Of a stretch of 64,000 nucleotides of DNA, positions 1 to 10,128 are shown one piece after another. Made by a program: the position numbers and the translations under genes. Numbering within the stretch: position 1 is the stretch's first letter; every line of letters starts with the position of its first letter. The notes under the pieces are model-generated. The model had not been told where the DNA came from and ran no database searches. It saw only the letters and a list, made by a program, of their open reading frames with translations. The stretch is from Haliea sp. (GTDB taxonomy: Bacteria > Pseudomonadota > Gammaproteobacteria > Pseudomonadales > Halieaceae): NCBI GenBank assembly GCA_002692965.1, contig NZNC01000005.1, positions 247,134 through 311,133 of the forward strand, in the 5' to 3' direction.

Positions 1-1
1 G

Positions 2-640
2 TTCATCACCGTGGAAGGTGTGGAAGGCGTGGGCAAGTCCACCAACATGGCGTTCCTGGAGCGCCGTCTGCGGGCCTGCGGCGTCGACCTGGTGGTGACG
101 CGGGAGCCCGGTGGCACCCCGCTGGGAGAGGACCTCCGCCAGGTGCTCCTGAGTCCCCGGGAAGAGCCGGTGGCGCCCCTGGCGGAGTTGCTGATGATCT
201 TTGCCGCCCGGGCACAGCACCTGGAAGCGGTGATCCGGCCCGCCCTCGCGGCGGGGCGCTGGGTGCTCTGCGATCGCTTTACCGACGCCACTTACGCCTA
301 CCAGTCGGGCGGCCGCGGTCTCGATGCCAGTTTGGTACGCAGTCTCGAGCACCTGGTCCAGGGGGAATTGCGGCCGGATTACACCCTGTTGCTGGATGCG
401 CCCCCCGAGGTCGGCCTGGCGCGCCTGGCCGAGCGCGGCACCACGGATCGTTTCGAGCGCGAAGCCCTGGCCTTTTTCCAGCGGGTCCGCGACACCTACC
501 TGCGCCTGGCCCGGGAGAGCAGTGGCCGCTACCACCTGGTGGACGCCGCCCAGCCACTGCCCGCGGTCGAGGCGCAGTTGCAGGGTATCTGCGATGAACT
601 GATGAGCTGCTGGCCGGCTCACCACGGCCTGCCCGCGTGA
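2..640 (+). CDS. tmk: Thymidylate kinase (5' end cut off by window)
   Basis: Phosphorylates dTMP to dTDP in the cytoplasm, an essential step of dTTP synthesis. The reading frame is open from base 2 and begins FITVEGVEGVGKST, so only the first few residues lie outside the window; the first in-frame start codon (GTG at 11) is not the true start because the beta-strand before the P-loop precedes it. Visible motifs are the P-loop GVEGVGKST, the nucleoside-binding DRFTDATYAYQ segment and an Arg-containing lid (GTTDRFE). The coded length, about 212 residues, is normal for bacterial Tmk. The stop overlaps the holB start by 4 bases, indicating translational coupling in the usual tmk-holB-pilZ order. 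Confidence 0.96.
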   Translation, partial: FITVEGVEGVGKSTNMAFLERRLRACGVDLVVTREPGGTPLGEDLRQVLLSPREEPVAPLAELLMIFAARAQHLEAVIRPALAAGRWVLCDRFTDATYAYQSGGRGLDASLVRSLEHLVQGELRPDYTLLLDAPPEVGLARLAERGTTDRFEREALAFFQRVRDTYLRLARESSGRYHLVDAAQPLPAVEAQLQGICDELMSCWPAHHGLPA

Positions 641-1644
641 GCCTGGAGAACCTGCCCGCGATCAGCGTGCCGCTGCCCTGGCAGGCCGAGGCCTGGTCCC
701 GCTGGCAGGCGCAGCTGGCCGCCGACCAGTTGCCCCACGCCCTGCTGGTGAGTGGCCCCGAGGGGGTCGGCAAGCAGCGTCTGGCGGTTGCGCTCTCCCG
801 TTGGCTGCTCTGCCACGCGCCCCGCAATGCGGCCAATTGCGGCGAGTGCCCGGCCTGTCGTCACAGCCGCGCCGGCAGCCACGGCGACTGGCTCTGGGTG
901 GGTCCCAGCGGCAAGGGGCAGGTGATCCGGGTGGACCAGATTCGCGAGGTGATTGCCTTTGCCTGGCGCACCGCGGGCTTCGGTCGCCGCAAGGTGATTA
1001 CCCTGGTCCCCGCCGACCGCATGAACACCGCCGCCGCCAACGCCCTGCTCAAGTGCCTGGAGGAGCCGGCGGAAGACACCTTCCTGATCCTGGTCACGGA
1101 CCGCCTGCACGCGCTGCCGGCGACGGTGCGCTCCCGCTGCCAGCGTCTGTCCCTGCCCCTGCCCGAGGCGGGTCAGGCTCTGGACTGGCTGGACCCGCTG
1201 ACCGGCCAGCGCGAGCGCAGCCAGGCGCTCCTGGATCTGGCCGCTGGCCGCCCGCTGCGCGCCGAAGCCCTGTTTCGCAGCGACGCCGCCGAGGCGCTGG
1301 GTGCACGGCGCACACTGCTCGCGGATTACCTGCAGGGGCGCGCTCGCCTGCCCCAGGTGGCGGCGGCACTCGGGGAGCGGCCCCTGCTCGAGGCGCTGGA
1401 CGAGATCGAGGCGCTGCTGCTGTCGCAGTTGCGCGGGGCGAGCCGCGAACAGCTGCGCGGCGGTGGCCGCGACTGGCTGCGGGTGCTGGACGAGCTTGCC
1501 GCCCTGCGGCGCAGTGCGGTCGCCGGTGCCAACCCCAATCCCCAGCTGGCCCTGGAAAGCCTGCTGGTGCCCCTGGAGCGCAGCTTCCTCGGCGGCGAAG
1601 GGGGTGCTACCATGAAGCGGTCATCCATTGGGGGCAGTCCATGA
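637..1644 (+). CDS. holB: DNA polymerase III subunit delta'
   Basis: Component of the clamp-loader complex that places the beta clamp on primed DNA. The 335-residue product has an AAA+ fold with a P-loop variant (SGPEGVGKQ), a zinc-binding cluster (C-x8-C-x2-C-x2-C around NCGECPAC), a sensor-1 region following CLEEPAEDT, and the SRC motif (VRSRCQRL) seen in clamp-loader subunits. GTG at 637 overlaps the tmk stop and TGA overlaps the ATG of the PilZ gene, so three genes are coupled. Length and position match gammaproteobacterial HolB. Confidence 0.96.
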   Translation: MSLENLPAISVPLPWQAEAWSRWQAQLAADQLPHALLVSGPEGVGKQRLAVALSRWLLCHAPRNAANCGECPACRHSRAGSHGDWLWVGPSGKGQVIRVDQIREVIAFAWRTAGFGRRKVITLVPADRMNTAAANALLKCLEEPAEDTFLILVTDRLHALPATVRSRCQRLSLPLPEAGQALDWLDPLTGQRERSQALLDLAAGRPLRAEALFRSDAAEALGARRTLLADYLQGRARLPQVAAALGERPLLEALDEIEALLLSQLRGASREQLRGGGRDWLRVLDELAALRRSAVAGANPNPQLALESLLVPLERSFLGGEGGATMKRSSIGGSP

Positions 1645-1994
1645 ACGACGCAGTTGCCGGGGGCCGCAACGGCATCCTGTCATTGACCATCAAGGACAAG
1701 GCGGTGCTGTATTCCGCCTACATGCCTTTCATCAACAACGGCGGCCTGTTTGTGCCGATCAACAAGTCCTACCAGCTCGGCGATGAAGTCTTCATGCTGC
1801 TGACGCTGATGGACGAGCCCGAGAAAATCCCCATTTCCGGTCGTGTGGTCTGGGTCACCCCCCGCGGCGCCCAGGGCAACCGGACCGCCGGTATTGGCGT
1901 GCAGTTCAGCGAGCAGGACGCGGTCGCCAACAGCAAGATCGAGAACCATCTCGCAGGCTCCCTGCATTCGGACCGCCCGACCCACACGATGTAG
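1641..1994 (+). CDS. pilZ: PilZ domain protein, type IV pilus biogenesis PilZ-like
   Basis: A 117-residue single-domain protein. The family position after holB, the strands GILSLTIKDKAVLYSAY and FINNGGLFVP, and the segment ISGRVVWVTP match the classic PilZ of type IV pilus assembly. Proteins at this locus usually lack the RxxxR c-di-GMP-binding motif, and I see none here, so a structural or partner role (known partners are PilB and FimX) is more likely than c-di-GMP sensing. The start ATG overlaps the holB stop (ATGA). A tatD-type gene often follows in relatives but is absent here; a GH84 gene takes its place. Confidence 0.9.
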   Translation: MNDAVAGGRNGILSLTIKDKAVLYSAYMPFINNGGLFVPINKSYQLGDEVFMLLTLMDEPEKIPISGRVVWVTPRGAQGNRTAGIGVQFSEQDAVANSKIENHLAGSLHSDRPTHTM

Positions 1995-2225
1995 AAAAAA
2001 GAGGGCCCCGTTCAGGGACCCAAGAAGACCATTAGGAGTGAAACACAAAGGGATTGCTTCCCTGAGAGGGTATTGGGGATACCCTGCGTGGCCGCCTTTT
2101 CATGCAGGGGAACTGCGGCCACGCTACAAGTATCGTCGAAAACCGGTAATTTTCCACACGGGAAGTGATTATTTATTAGGCTGATTCGGTCTAAGTGGTC
2201 AATTATTAATCGCCTGAGAGAATAA
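1995..2225. other. Intergenic region before GH84 gene
   Basis: 231 bases with no coding potential that I accept. The right half (about 2140-2225) is distinctly AT-rich, including tattatt and ttattaat tracts, and probably carries the promoter of the hydrolase gene; I could not fix a convincing -35/-10 pair. A GAGAGAAT segment just before 2226 can serve as ribosome binding site. Confidence 0.4.
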
Positions 2226-3296
2226 ATGCGCGCGACACCCCCCTGGCTTGGCATCGTCGAAGGCTTCTACGGCCGCCCCTGGTCCTGGGGTGCCCGCCTT
2301 GCCTGGGTGGAGTGCCTGGCGCGCCTCGGTCTCAACAGCTACCTCTATGCCCCCAAGGCCGACCCCTGGCTGCGACGCGACTGGCAGGCGGACTGGCCGG
2401 CGGCCCAGTGGCACGAGCTGCAGGGCTTGTCGGCAGCGTGCGCGGGGCGGGGCGTGCACTTCGGCGTCGGCCTCTCGCCCTTTGCCCTCTACCGCGACTA
2501 CCGCGCGCCCCAGCAGCGCGCCCTGCGCGACAAGGTGCGGCGGCTCAACGCCCTCGACGCGCCCCTGCTGGCGATTCTCTTTGACGACATGCCCGGGGAT
2601 CTCGATGACCTGGCCTGCCGCCAGGCAGAGATCGTCGCCGACGTGCTGGCCGTGACCCGCGCGCGGCAGGTGTTTGTGTGTCCCACCTACTACAGCTTCG
2701 ACCCGGTCCTGGAGCAGCATTTTGGCCGCCGACCCGCGGGCTACTGGGAGCAGCTCGGCGCCGCGCTGCCGCCCGGCGTGGGTCTTTTCTGGACCGGGCC
2801 GCAGGTCTGCTCCGAGAGCCTGGATAGCGCGGACCAGGCGGCGGCGGCCGCCGCCTTGGGGCGGCCGGCCGTGCTCTGGGACAATTACCCGGTGAACGAC
2901 GGCGCCAAGCGCAGCCGCCGGCTCTACCTGGACCCGCTGCCAAAGCGCGAGGCGGGCCCGCCGCAGACCACCCTCGGCCACTTCTGCAACCCCATGAACC
3001 AGCCCTGGTGCTCGCTGCCGGGGGTGGCCGGTCTCGCCGCCCTCCATGGCACCCTCGGGGAGGATTCCCGGCAACAGATCGAGGGACTTCTGGACGCCTT
3101 GCTGGGCGGGCCCCTGCGGGCGGCGCTGCGCGCCGACAGCGCGCTGTTCCGCGACGGCGGGCTCGACGCCATCGGCGCGGCGGAGCGGCGCCAGCTGCTG
3201 CAGCGCTACAGCTGTCTGCAGGGCCCGGCCGCCGCGGAAGTCTGCGCCTGGCTGCGCGGGGAGTACACTTTCGACCCCGCCTGTCTCACCGATTGA
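2226..3296 (+). CDS. GH84-family beta-N-acetylglucosaminidase (O-GlcNAcase-like), stand-alone catalytic domain
   Basis: The N-terminus GIVEGFYGRPWSW is the hallmark first strand of glycoside hydrolase family 84, and the paired acid residues D120-D121 in LLAILFDDMPGD match the Asp-Asp catalytic pair used in substrate-assisted hydrolysis. Further family-like segments are FVCPTYYS, WTGPQVCS and VLWDNYPVNDG. At 356 residues it is only the catalytic barrel plus a short helical tail: there is no signal peptide, no N-terminal GH20b-like domain and no carbohydrate-binding module, unlike the large secreted Clostridium and Bacteroides enzymes. It is therefore probably cytoplasmic. The natural substrate cannot be told from sequence; an N-acetylglucosaminide or a related amino-sugar conjugate is likely. 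It is a lone gene between pilZ and tRNA-Leu. Confidence 0.88.
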   Translation: MRATPPWLGIVEGFYGRPWSWGARLAWVECLARLGLNSYLYAPKADPWLRRDWQADWPAAQWHELQGLSAACAGRGVHFGVGLSPFALYRDYRAPQQRALRDKVRRLNALDAPLLAILFDDMPGDLDDLACRQAEIVADVLAVTRARQVFVCPTYYSFDPVLEQHFGRRPAGYWEQLGAALPPGVGLFWTGPQVCSESLDSADQAAAAAALGRPAVLWDNYPVNDGAKRSRRLYLDPLPKREAGPPQTTLGHFCNPMNQPWCSLPGVAGLAALHGTLGEDSRQQIEGLLDALLGGPLRAALRADSALFRDGGLDAIGAAERRQLLQRYSCLQGPAAAEVCAWLRGEYTFDPACLTD

Positions 3297-3479
3297 TCGC
3301 CCCTGGGCTTTGTGGCAAACTCTGCGCCCCTATAAGGGTCTCGGATGGCCGTGTTTAAGGCATTCAACAAGCGGTAATTCAGGGACTTACAGCAGGCTGA
3401 TCAAGGATTTTCCAGCCCGGTTCGACCCTTAGTGGAGCGCATGCGGCCGGCGCGCCGGTGGTTGCCGGCAAGGTTCAGC

Positions 3480-3564
<85 letters not shown>

Positions 3565-3570
3565 AATTAC

Positions 3571-3603
3571 GGCGGCGGCCCGTGGGTCGCCGCCCTGTAT
3601 TTA
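3571..3603 (+). terminator. Hairpin after tRNA-Leu
   Basis: GGCGGCG (3571-3577) can pair with CGCCGCC (3588-3594) around a 10-base loop, followed by ctgtattta, a poor U-tract. It may terminate or process the tRNA transcript before trigger factor; the weak tail makes this uncertain. Confidence 0.4.
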
Positions 3604-3648
3604 CGGAGGGCCAGGAGCCCTCACTGTTCATGTTTGCGAGGAAAAACG

Positions 3649-4971
3649 ATGCAGGTGTCCATTGAAACGACTTCCGGCCTGGAGCGCCGTCTGACCGTCG
3701 GCGTACCCGCCGCAGAGGTAGACAGCGAAGTCGATTCCAGGTTGCAGAAGGCGGCCCGTAACGTGCGCCTGCCCGGCTTCCGCCCCGGCAAGGTGCCGAT
3801 GAAGGTGATGCGCCAGCGCTTCGGCGCCGGTGTGCGTCAGGAAGTGCTGGGCGAGGTCATGAGCCGCAGCTTCCAGCAGGCGGTGATCCAGGAAGAGCTG
3901 CGCCCCGCGGGGCAGCCCAACATCGAGCCGCGCAACCTCGAACCCGGCCAGGATCTCGAGTACGTGGCCACCTTCGAAGTCTTCCCCGAGGTGCAGGTCG
4001 CGGAGATGAAGGGCTTCGCGGTATCGCGCCCGGTGGCCGAGGTGGGTGACGCCGACGTCGAAAACATCATCGAGGTGTTCCGCAAGCAGCAGGGTAGCTG
4101 GGACGAAGTCGAGCGCGCCGCCGAGACCGGCGACCGGGTCAATATCGACTACACCGGCACCCGCGACGGCGAGCCCTTCGAGGGCGGCAGCGCCGAGGGC
4201 AGCGATCTGGAGCTGGGCTCCGGGCGCATGATCCCCGGCTTCGAGGACGGCATTGTCGGCATGCAGGCCGGTGACGAGAAAACACTCGAGCTGAGCTTCC
4301 CCGAGGACTACCACAACGAAGAGCTGCGCGGCGCCGCCGTCAGCTTCGCGGTCAAGGTCAACAGCGTGAAGGCCCTGACCCCGGCGCCCCTGGACGAGGA
4401 GCTGTTCCGCACCTACGGCGTGGAAGAGGGCGGTGAAGAGCAATTCCGCAAGGAAGTTGCCGAAAACATGAACCGCGAGCTGAAGAACGCCGTACAAAAC
4501 CGCGTGAAGCAGCAGGTCATGGATGCCGTACTCGCGGCCCACGAGTCGCTGGAAGTGCCCCGGGCCCTGATCGCCCAGGAAGTCGACGCCCTGCGCCGGC
4601 AGATGTTCCAGCAGTTTGGCCAGGCGCCGCAGGATCTCGATCTGAGCTCCCTGCTGCCCGACGAGATGTTCGCCGAGAACGCCGAGCGCCGGGTGCGCCT
4701 GGGCCTGCTGCTGGCGGAGATGATTCGCCAGTACGAATTGAAAGCCGACGCCGACCAGGTGCGCGAGACCATCGAGGAACTCGCTTCCACCTACCAGGAC
4801 CCGGAAGAGGTGATCAACTGGTACTATAGCAACCAGGACCAGCTGTCCGCGGTCGAGTCCCGCGTACTTGAGGACAGCCTGGTGGAACGCCTGTTGCAGG
4901 ACGCCGAGGTGACCGAGGAGCCCTGCAGCTACCAGGAAGCAATCAGCCAGGGGCAGCAGGCCCAGGCCTGA
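3649..4971 (+). CDS. tig: Trigger factor, ribosome-associated chaperone/peptidyl-prolyl isomerase
   Basis: Binds near the ribosomal exit tunnel and shields nascent chains. The 440-residue product starts [14 protein letters not shown], and the ribosome-docking signature GFRPGK lies at residues 43-48. The FKBP-type isomerase domain spans roughly residues 150-240 ([14 protein letters not shown] ... [14 protein letters not shown]), followed by the long helical C-terminal arms. ATG at 3649 was chosen over the upstream in-frame start at 3523 because the shorter form has the canonical N-terminus and a GAGGAAAAACG ribosome binding site, while the longer form would read through the tRNA. It opens the tig-clpP-clpX-lon block. 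Confidence 0.97.
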   Translation: MQVSIETTSGLERRLTVGVPAAEVDSEVDSRLQKAARNVRLPGFRPGKVPMKVMRQRFGAGVRQEVLGEVMSRSFQQAVIQEELRPAGQPNIEPRNLEPGQDLEYVATFEVFPEVQVAEMKGFAVSRPVAEVGDADVENIIEVFRKQQGSWDEVERAAETGDRVNIDYTGTRDGEPFEGGSAEGSDLELGSGRMIPGFEDGIVGMQAGDEKTLELSFPEDYHNEELRGAAVSFAVKVNSVKALTPAPLDEELFRTYGVEEGGEEQFRKEVAENMNRELKNAVQNRVKQQVMDAVLAAHESLEVPRALIAQEVDALRRQMFQQFGQAPQDLDLSSLLPDEMFAENAERRVRLGLLLAEMIRQYELKADADQVRETIEELASTYQDPEEVINWYYSNQDQLSAVESRVLEDSLVERLLQDAEVTEEPCSYQEAISQGQQAQA

Positions 4972-4976
4972 CCCCC

Positions 4977-5001
4977 GGGCGGGGTGGGCCGGGCCCGCCC
5001 C
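4977..5001 (+). terminator. GC-rich hairpin between tig and clpP
   Basis: GGGCGGGG (4977-4984) pairs with CCCGCCCC (4994-5001) around a 9-base loop. There is no U-run, so it is more likely an attenuating or mRNA-stabilising hairpin than a full terminator. Confidence 0.35.
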
Positions 5002-5021
5002 GCACAGCGAAGGAACTTTGC

Positions 5022-5660
5022 ATGTCTTACATCCCGGAAGGCCGGAACAGCAGCACCATCAACAACCTCGGCCTGGTGCCGATGGTGGTCGAGCAGACCT
5101 CCCGCGGCGAGCGCGCCTTCGACATCTACTCCCGCCTGCTCAAGGAGCGGGTGATCTTTGTCGTTGGCCCGGTCGAGGACCACATGGCCAACCTGGTGGT
5201 GGCCCAGCTGCTTTTCCTGGAATCGGAAAACCCGGACAAGGATATCCACCTCTACATCAACTCGCCGGGCGGCTCGGTGACGGCGGGCATGTCGATCTAC
5301 GACACCATGCAGTTCATCAAGCCGGATGTCAGCACCATGTGCCTGGGCATGGCCGCCTCCATGGGGGCCTTCCTGCTCAGCGGCGGCGCCAAGGGCAAGC
5401 GCTTCATCCTGCCCAACGCCCGCACCATGATCCACCAGCCCAGCGGCGGTGCTCACGGGCAGGCCTCGGACATCGACATCCACGCCCGCGAGATCCTGAT
5501 CATCCGTCGTCGCCTCAATGAACTGATGGCCGAGCACACGGGGCAGGACCTGGAAACCATCGAGCGCGACACCGAGCGCGATCGCTTCATGAATGCCGAG
5601 CAGAGCTGCGAGTACGGCCTCGTTGACCAGGTGGTGACTCGCCGCGTGACCGGCGACTGA
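5022..5660 (+). CDS. clpP: ATP-dependent Clp protease proteolytic subunit
   Basis: Serine protease that forms the two-ring tetradecamer capped by ClpX or ClpA. The 212-residue protein shows nucleophile Ser113 in GMAASMGAF and His138 in MIHQPSGG, with the catalytic Asp in the [10 protein letters not shown] region. The segment [12 protein letters not shown] is the conserved oxyanion/strand motif. The short N-terminal stretch before LVPMVVEQT resembles the propeptide removed in E. coli ClpP. An AAGGA site precedes the ATG. It lies directly upstream of its partner clpX. Confidence 0.98.
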   Translation: MSYIPEGRNSSTINNLGLVPMVVEQTSRGERAFDIYSRLLKERVIFVVGPVEDHMANLVVAQLLFLESENPDKDIHLYINSPGGSVTAGMSIYDTMQFIKPDVSTMCLGMAASMGAFLLSGGAKGKRFILPNARTMIHQPSGGAHGQASDIDIHAREILIIRRRLNELMAEHTGQDLETIERDTERDRFMNAEQSCEYGLVDQVVTRRVTGD

Positions 5661-5782
5661 CCCGCCTTTTGTCCCGCTCGTCACCCCGCTGGGTGGCGCC
5701 GGGACTTGCAAACCCCGGCAAAAAACATCATCTTTGCCTCAAGGGATGAGGCATTCACTGCTATTCGGAGTACCAGTCCAGC

Positions 5783-7081
5783 ATGAGCAACAGCTCCTCG
5801 AAATCAGGCGACGACGGCGGCAAGCTGCTGTATTGCTCGTTTTGCGGCAAGAGCCAGCATGAAGTGCGCAAGCTGATTGCGGGACCCTCGGTTTTCATCT
5901 GCGATGAATGTGTTGATCTGTGCAACGACATCATTCGCGAGGAAGTCCAGGAAAATGGCGCCGAGTCCCGCGGGGAAAGCCTGCCCACGCCCCAGGAAAT
6001 CAAGGCCATTCTCGACGAGTACGTGATCGGCCAGCAGCGCGCCAAGAAGGTGCTCTCGGTAGCGGTGTACAACCACTACAAGCGCCTGCGCCACGGCAAG
6101 GCCGGCAATCGCGGCGACGATGTCGAACTCAGCAAGAGCAACATCCTGCTGGTTGGCCCCACCGGCAGCGGCAAGACCCTGCTGGCGGAGACCCTCGCGC
6201 GCCTGCTGGATGTGCCCTTTACCATCGCCGACGCCACCACCCTCACCGAGGCGGGCTACGTGGGCGAGGATGTCGAGAACATCATCCAGAAGCTGCTGCA
6301 GAAGTGCGACTACGACGTCGACAAGGCCCAGGTGGGGATTGTCTACATCGACGAGATCGACAAGATCTCGCGCAAGTCCGACAACCCCTCGATCACCCGC
6401 GATGTCAGCGGGGAGGGCGTGCAGCAGGCCCTGCTCAAGCTGATCGAGGGCACCGTGGCCTCGGTGCCGCCCCAGGGCGGTCGCAAGCATCCCCAGCAGG
6501 AATTCCTGCAGGTGGACACCTCGAACATCCTGTTCATCGTCGGCGGCGCCTTTGCCGGCCTGGACAAGGTGATTCGCCAGCGTTCCGAGAAGGGCGGCAT
6601 CGGCTTCAACGCCGAGGTGAAGAGCAAGGACGACAAGCGCAAGGTGGGCGAACTGCTGTTCGACCTGGAGCCCGAGGACCTGGTGCAGTACGGCCTGATC
6701 CCCGAGTTCGTGGGGCGTCTGCCGGTGATCGCCACCCTCGAAGAGCTGGATGTGGATGCCCTGGTGCAGATTCTCACCGAGCCCCGCAACAGCCTGACCA
6801 AGCAGTATGCCAAGCTGTTCGAGATGGAAGGCGTCGAGGTGGATTTCCGCGAGGACGGCCTGCGCGCCATCGCCGAGCGCGCCATGGAGCGCAAGACCGG
6901 TGCCCGGGGCCTGCGTTCCATTCTGGAAGGCATCCTGCTCGACTCCATGTACAACATTCCGTCCCGCAACGACGTCAGCAAGGTGGTTATCGACGAGTCG
7001 GTGATCCGGGGTGACAGCGAGCCCCTGCTGGTCTATCACAACGGCGAAGCCCGCAGCCGCGCGGCCTCCGCGGACGACTGA
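5783..7081 (+). CDS. clpX: ATP-dependent Clp protease ATP-binding subunit ClpX
   Basis: AAA+ unfoldase that feeds substrates to ClpP. The N-terminal zinc-binding domain uses C18, C21, C40 and C43. Downstream are Walker A GPTGSGKT, Walker B VYIDEIDK, and the ClpP-docking loop with IGF (KGGIGFNAE). The length of 432 residues is standard. It is separated from clpP by 122 bases and from lon by a strong hairpin plus a heat-shock-like promoter, so lon probably has its own transcript. Confidence 0.98.
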   Translation: MSNSSSKSGDDGGKLLYCSFCGKSQHEVRKLIAGPSVFICDECVDLCNDIIREEVQENGAESRGESLPTPQEIKAILDEYVIGQQRAKKVLSVAVYNHYKRLRHGKAGNRGDDVELSKSNILLVGPTGSGKTLLAETLARLLDVPFTIADATTLTEAGYVGEDVENIIQKLLQKCDYDVDKAQVGIVYIDEIDKISRKSDNPSITRDVSGEGVQQALLKLIEGTVASVPPQGGRKHPQQEFLQVDTSNILFIVGGAFAGLDKVIRQRSEKGGIGFNAEVKSKDDKRKVGELLFDLEPEDLVQYGLIPEFVGRLPVIATLEELDVDALVQILTEPRNSLTKQYAKLFEMEGVEVDFREDGLRAIAERAMERKTGARGLRSILEGILLDSMYNIPSRNDVSKVVIDESVIRGDSEPLLVYHNGEARSRAASADD

Positions 7082-7100
7082 TTGATCTGCCCCTCCCCGT

Positions 7101-7140
7101 GCCCGCCCCGCGCTTTCCGCAGCGCGGGGCGGGCAATCTT
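7101..7140 (+). terminator. Strong hairpin after clpX
   Basis: A 14-base perfect stem: 7101-7114 pairs with 7121-7134 around the loop ttccgc, very GC-rich (core CCGCCCCGCG), followed by a short aatctt tail. It probably ends or strongly attenuates clpX transcription ahead of lon. Confidence 0.65.
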
Positions 7141-7150
7141 CCCCTCGCAC

Positions 7151-7178
7151 CTTGCAATCCGTCTGTGGGCCCCCACAT
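7151..7178 (+). promoter_or_regulatory. Sigma-32 (heat-shock) promoter candidate for lon
   Basis: CTTGCAA at 7151-7157, a 13-base spacer, then CCCCACAT at 7171-7178. The E. coli RpoH consensus is CTTGAAA, 11-16 bases, then CCCCATNT, so each box differs at one position. It lies 40 bases upstream of the chosen lon start, after the clpX hairpin, matching the known heat-shock control of lon in enterics. Confidence 0.6.
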
Positions 7179-7217
7179 ACTCATATTCAGAAGCATCTGC
7201 TGACCCGGAGTAGACTT

Positions 7218-9623
<2,406 letters not shown>

Positions 9624-9637
9624 TCCGGGCGGCTCGG

Positions 9638-9665
9638 TTGACCGCTCTCTCGGGACTGGTATAAA
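9638..9665 (+). promoter_or_regulatory. Sigma-70 promoter candidate for hupB
   Basis: TTGACC (9638-9643), a 16-base spacer, TATAAA (9660-9665). Both boxes are near consensus and the site is about 95 bases before the HU start, leaving a moderate leader. Confidence 0.65.
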
Positions 9666-9760
9666 GTCCTCCGTCCGGATACATGGCCGTCAGGGCTGAA
9701 CCATTCACTGTTGGGGCGTGCTTTACGCCATCGCGACATAACACTCTCAAGGGGACTCTT

Positions 9761-10036
9761 GTGAACAAGACTGATTTGATTGAAGCTATCGCCGCCGCTG
9801 CTGATCTGCCCAAGGCCTCTGCCGGCCGTGCACTGGACGCTGTCCTGGACAGCGTCACCGATGCCCTGAGCAAAGGTGAACAGGTCAGCCTGGTGGGCTT
9901 TGGCACCTTTGCGGTCAAGCACCGCGCCGGTCGTGAAGGCCGCAACCCGCAAACCGGCCAGACCATCCAGATCGCGCCCTCCAACGTCCCCGGCTTCAAG
10001 CCCGGGAAAGCACTGAAGGACGCGGTCAACGCCTGA
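9761..10036 (+). CDS. hupB: DNA-binding protein HU-beta
   Basis: Nucleoid-associated dimeric DNA-bending protein. The 91-residue product starts [11 protein letters not shown] and contains the HU signature [21 protein letters not shown], with the DNA-intercalating beta-arm carrying NPQTGQ and the C-terminal [15 protein letters not shown] at 9761, preceded by AAGGGGA, gives the standard HU length; in-frame codons further upstream would add an unrelated tail. A strong terminator follows. Confidence 0.97.
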   Translation: MNKTDLIEAIAAAADLPKASAGRALDAVLDSVTDALSKGEQVSLVGFGTFAVKHRAGREGRNPQTGQTIQIAPSNVPGFKPGKALKDAVNA

Positions 10037-10080
10037 CCGGCTCCGGCGGGCTTGCCCGCTGATGCTGTCCCTACAGTAAA

Positions 10081-10104
10081 GGCGCACCGCGGTGCGCCTT
10101 TTTT
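10081..10104 (+). terminator. Rho-independent terminator of hupB
   Basis: An 18-base palindrome at 10081-10098 (arms GGCGCACC and GGTGCGCC) directly followed by TTTTTTG. Classic intrinsic terminator between hupB and ppiD. Confidence 0.9.
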
Positions 10105-10128
10105 GTTACTCCGCACGGAAACGCTTGC

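Noticed and set aside
3565..3648. Attachment site at the tRNA-Leu 3' end
   Set aside because: I see no second copy of the tRNA end and no integrase; the following genes are core (tig-clpP-clpX).
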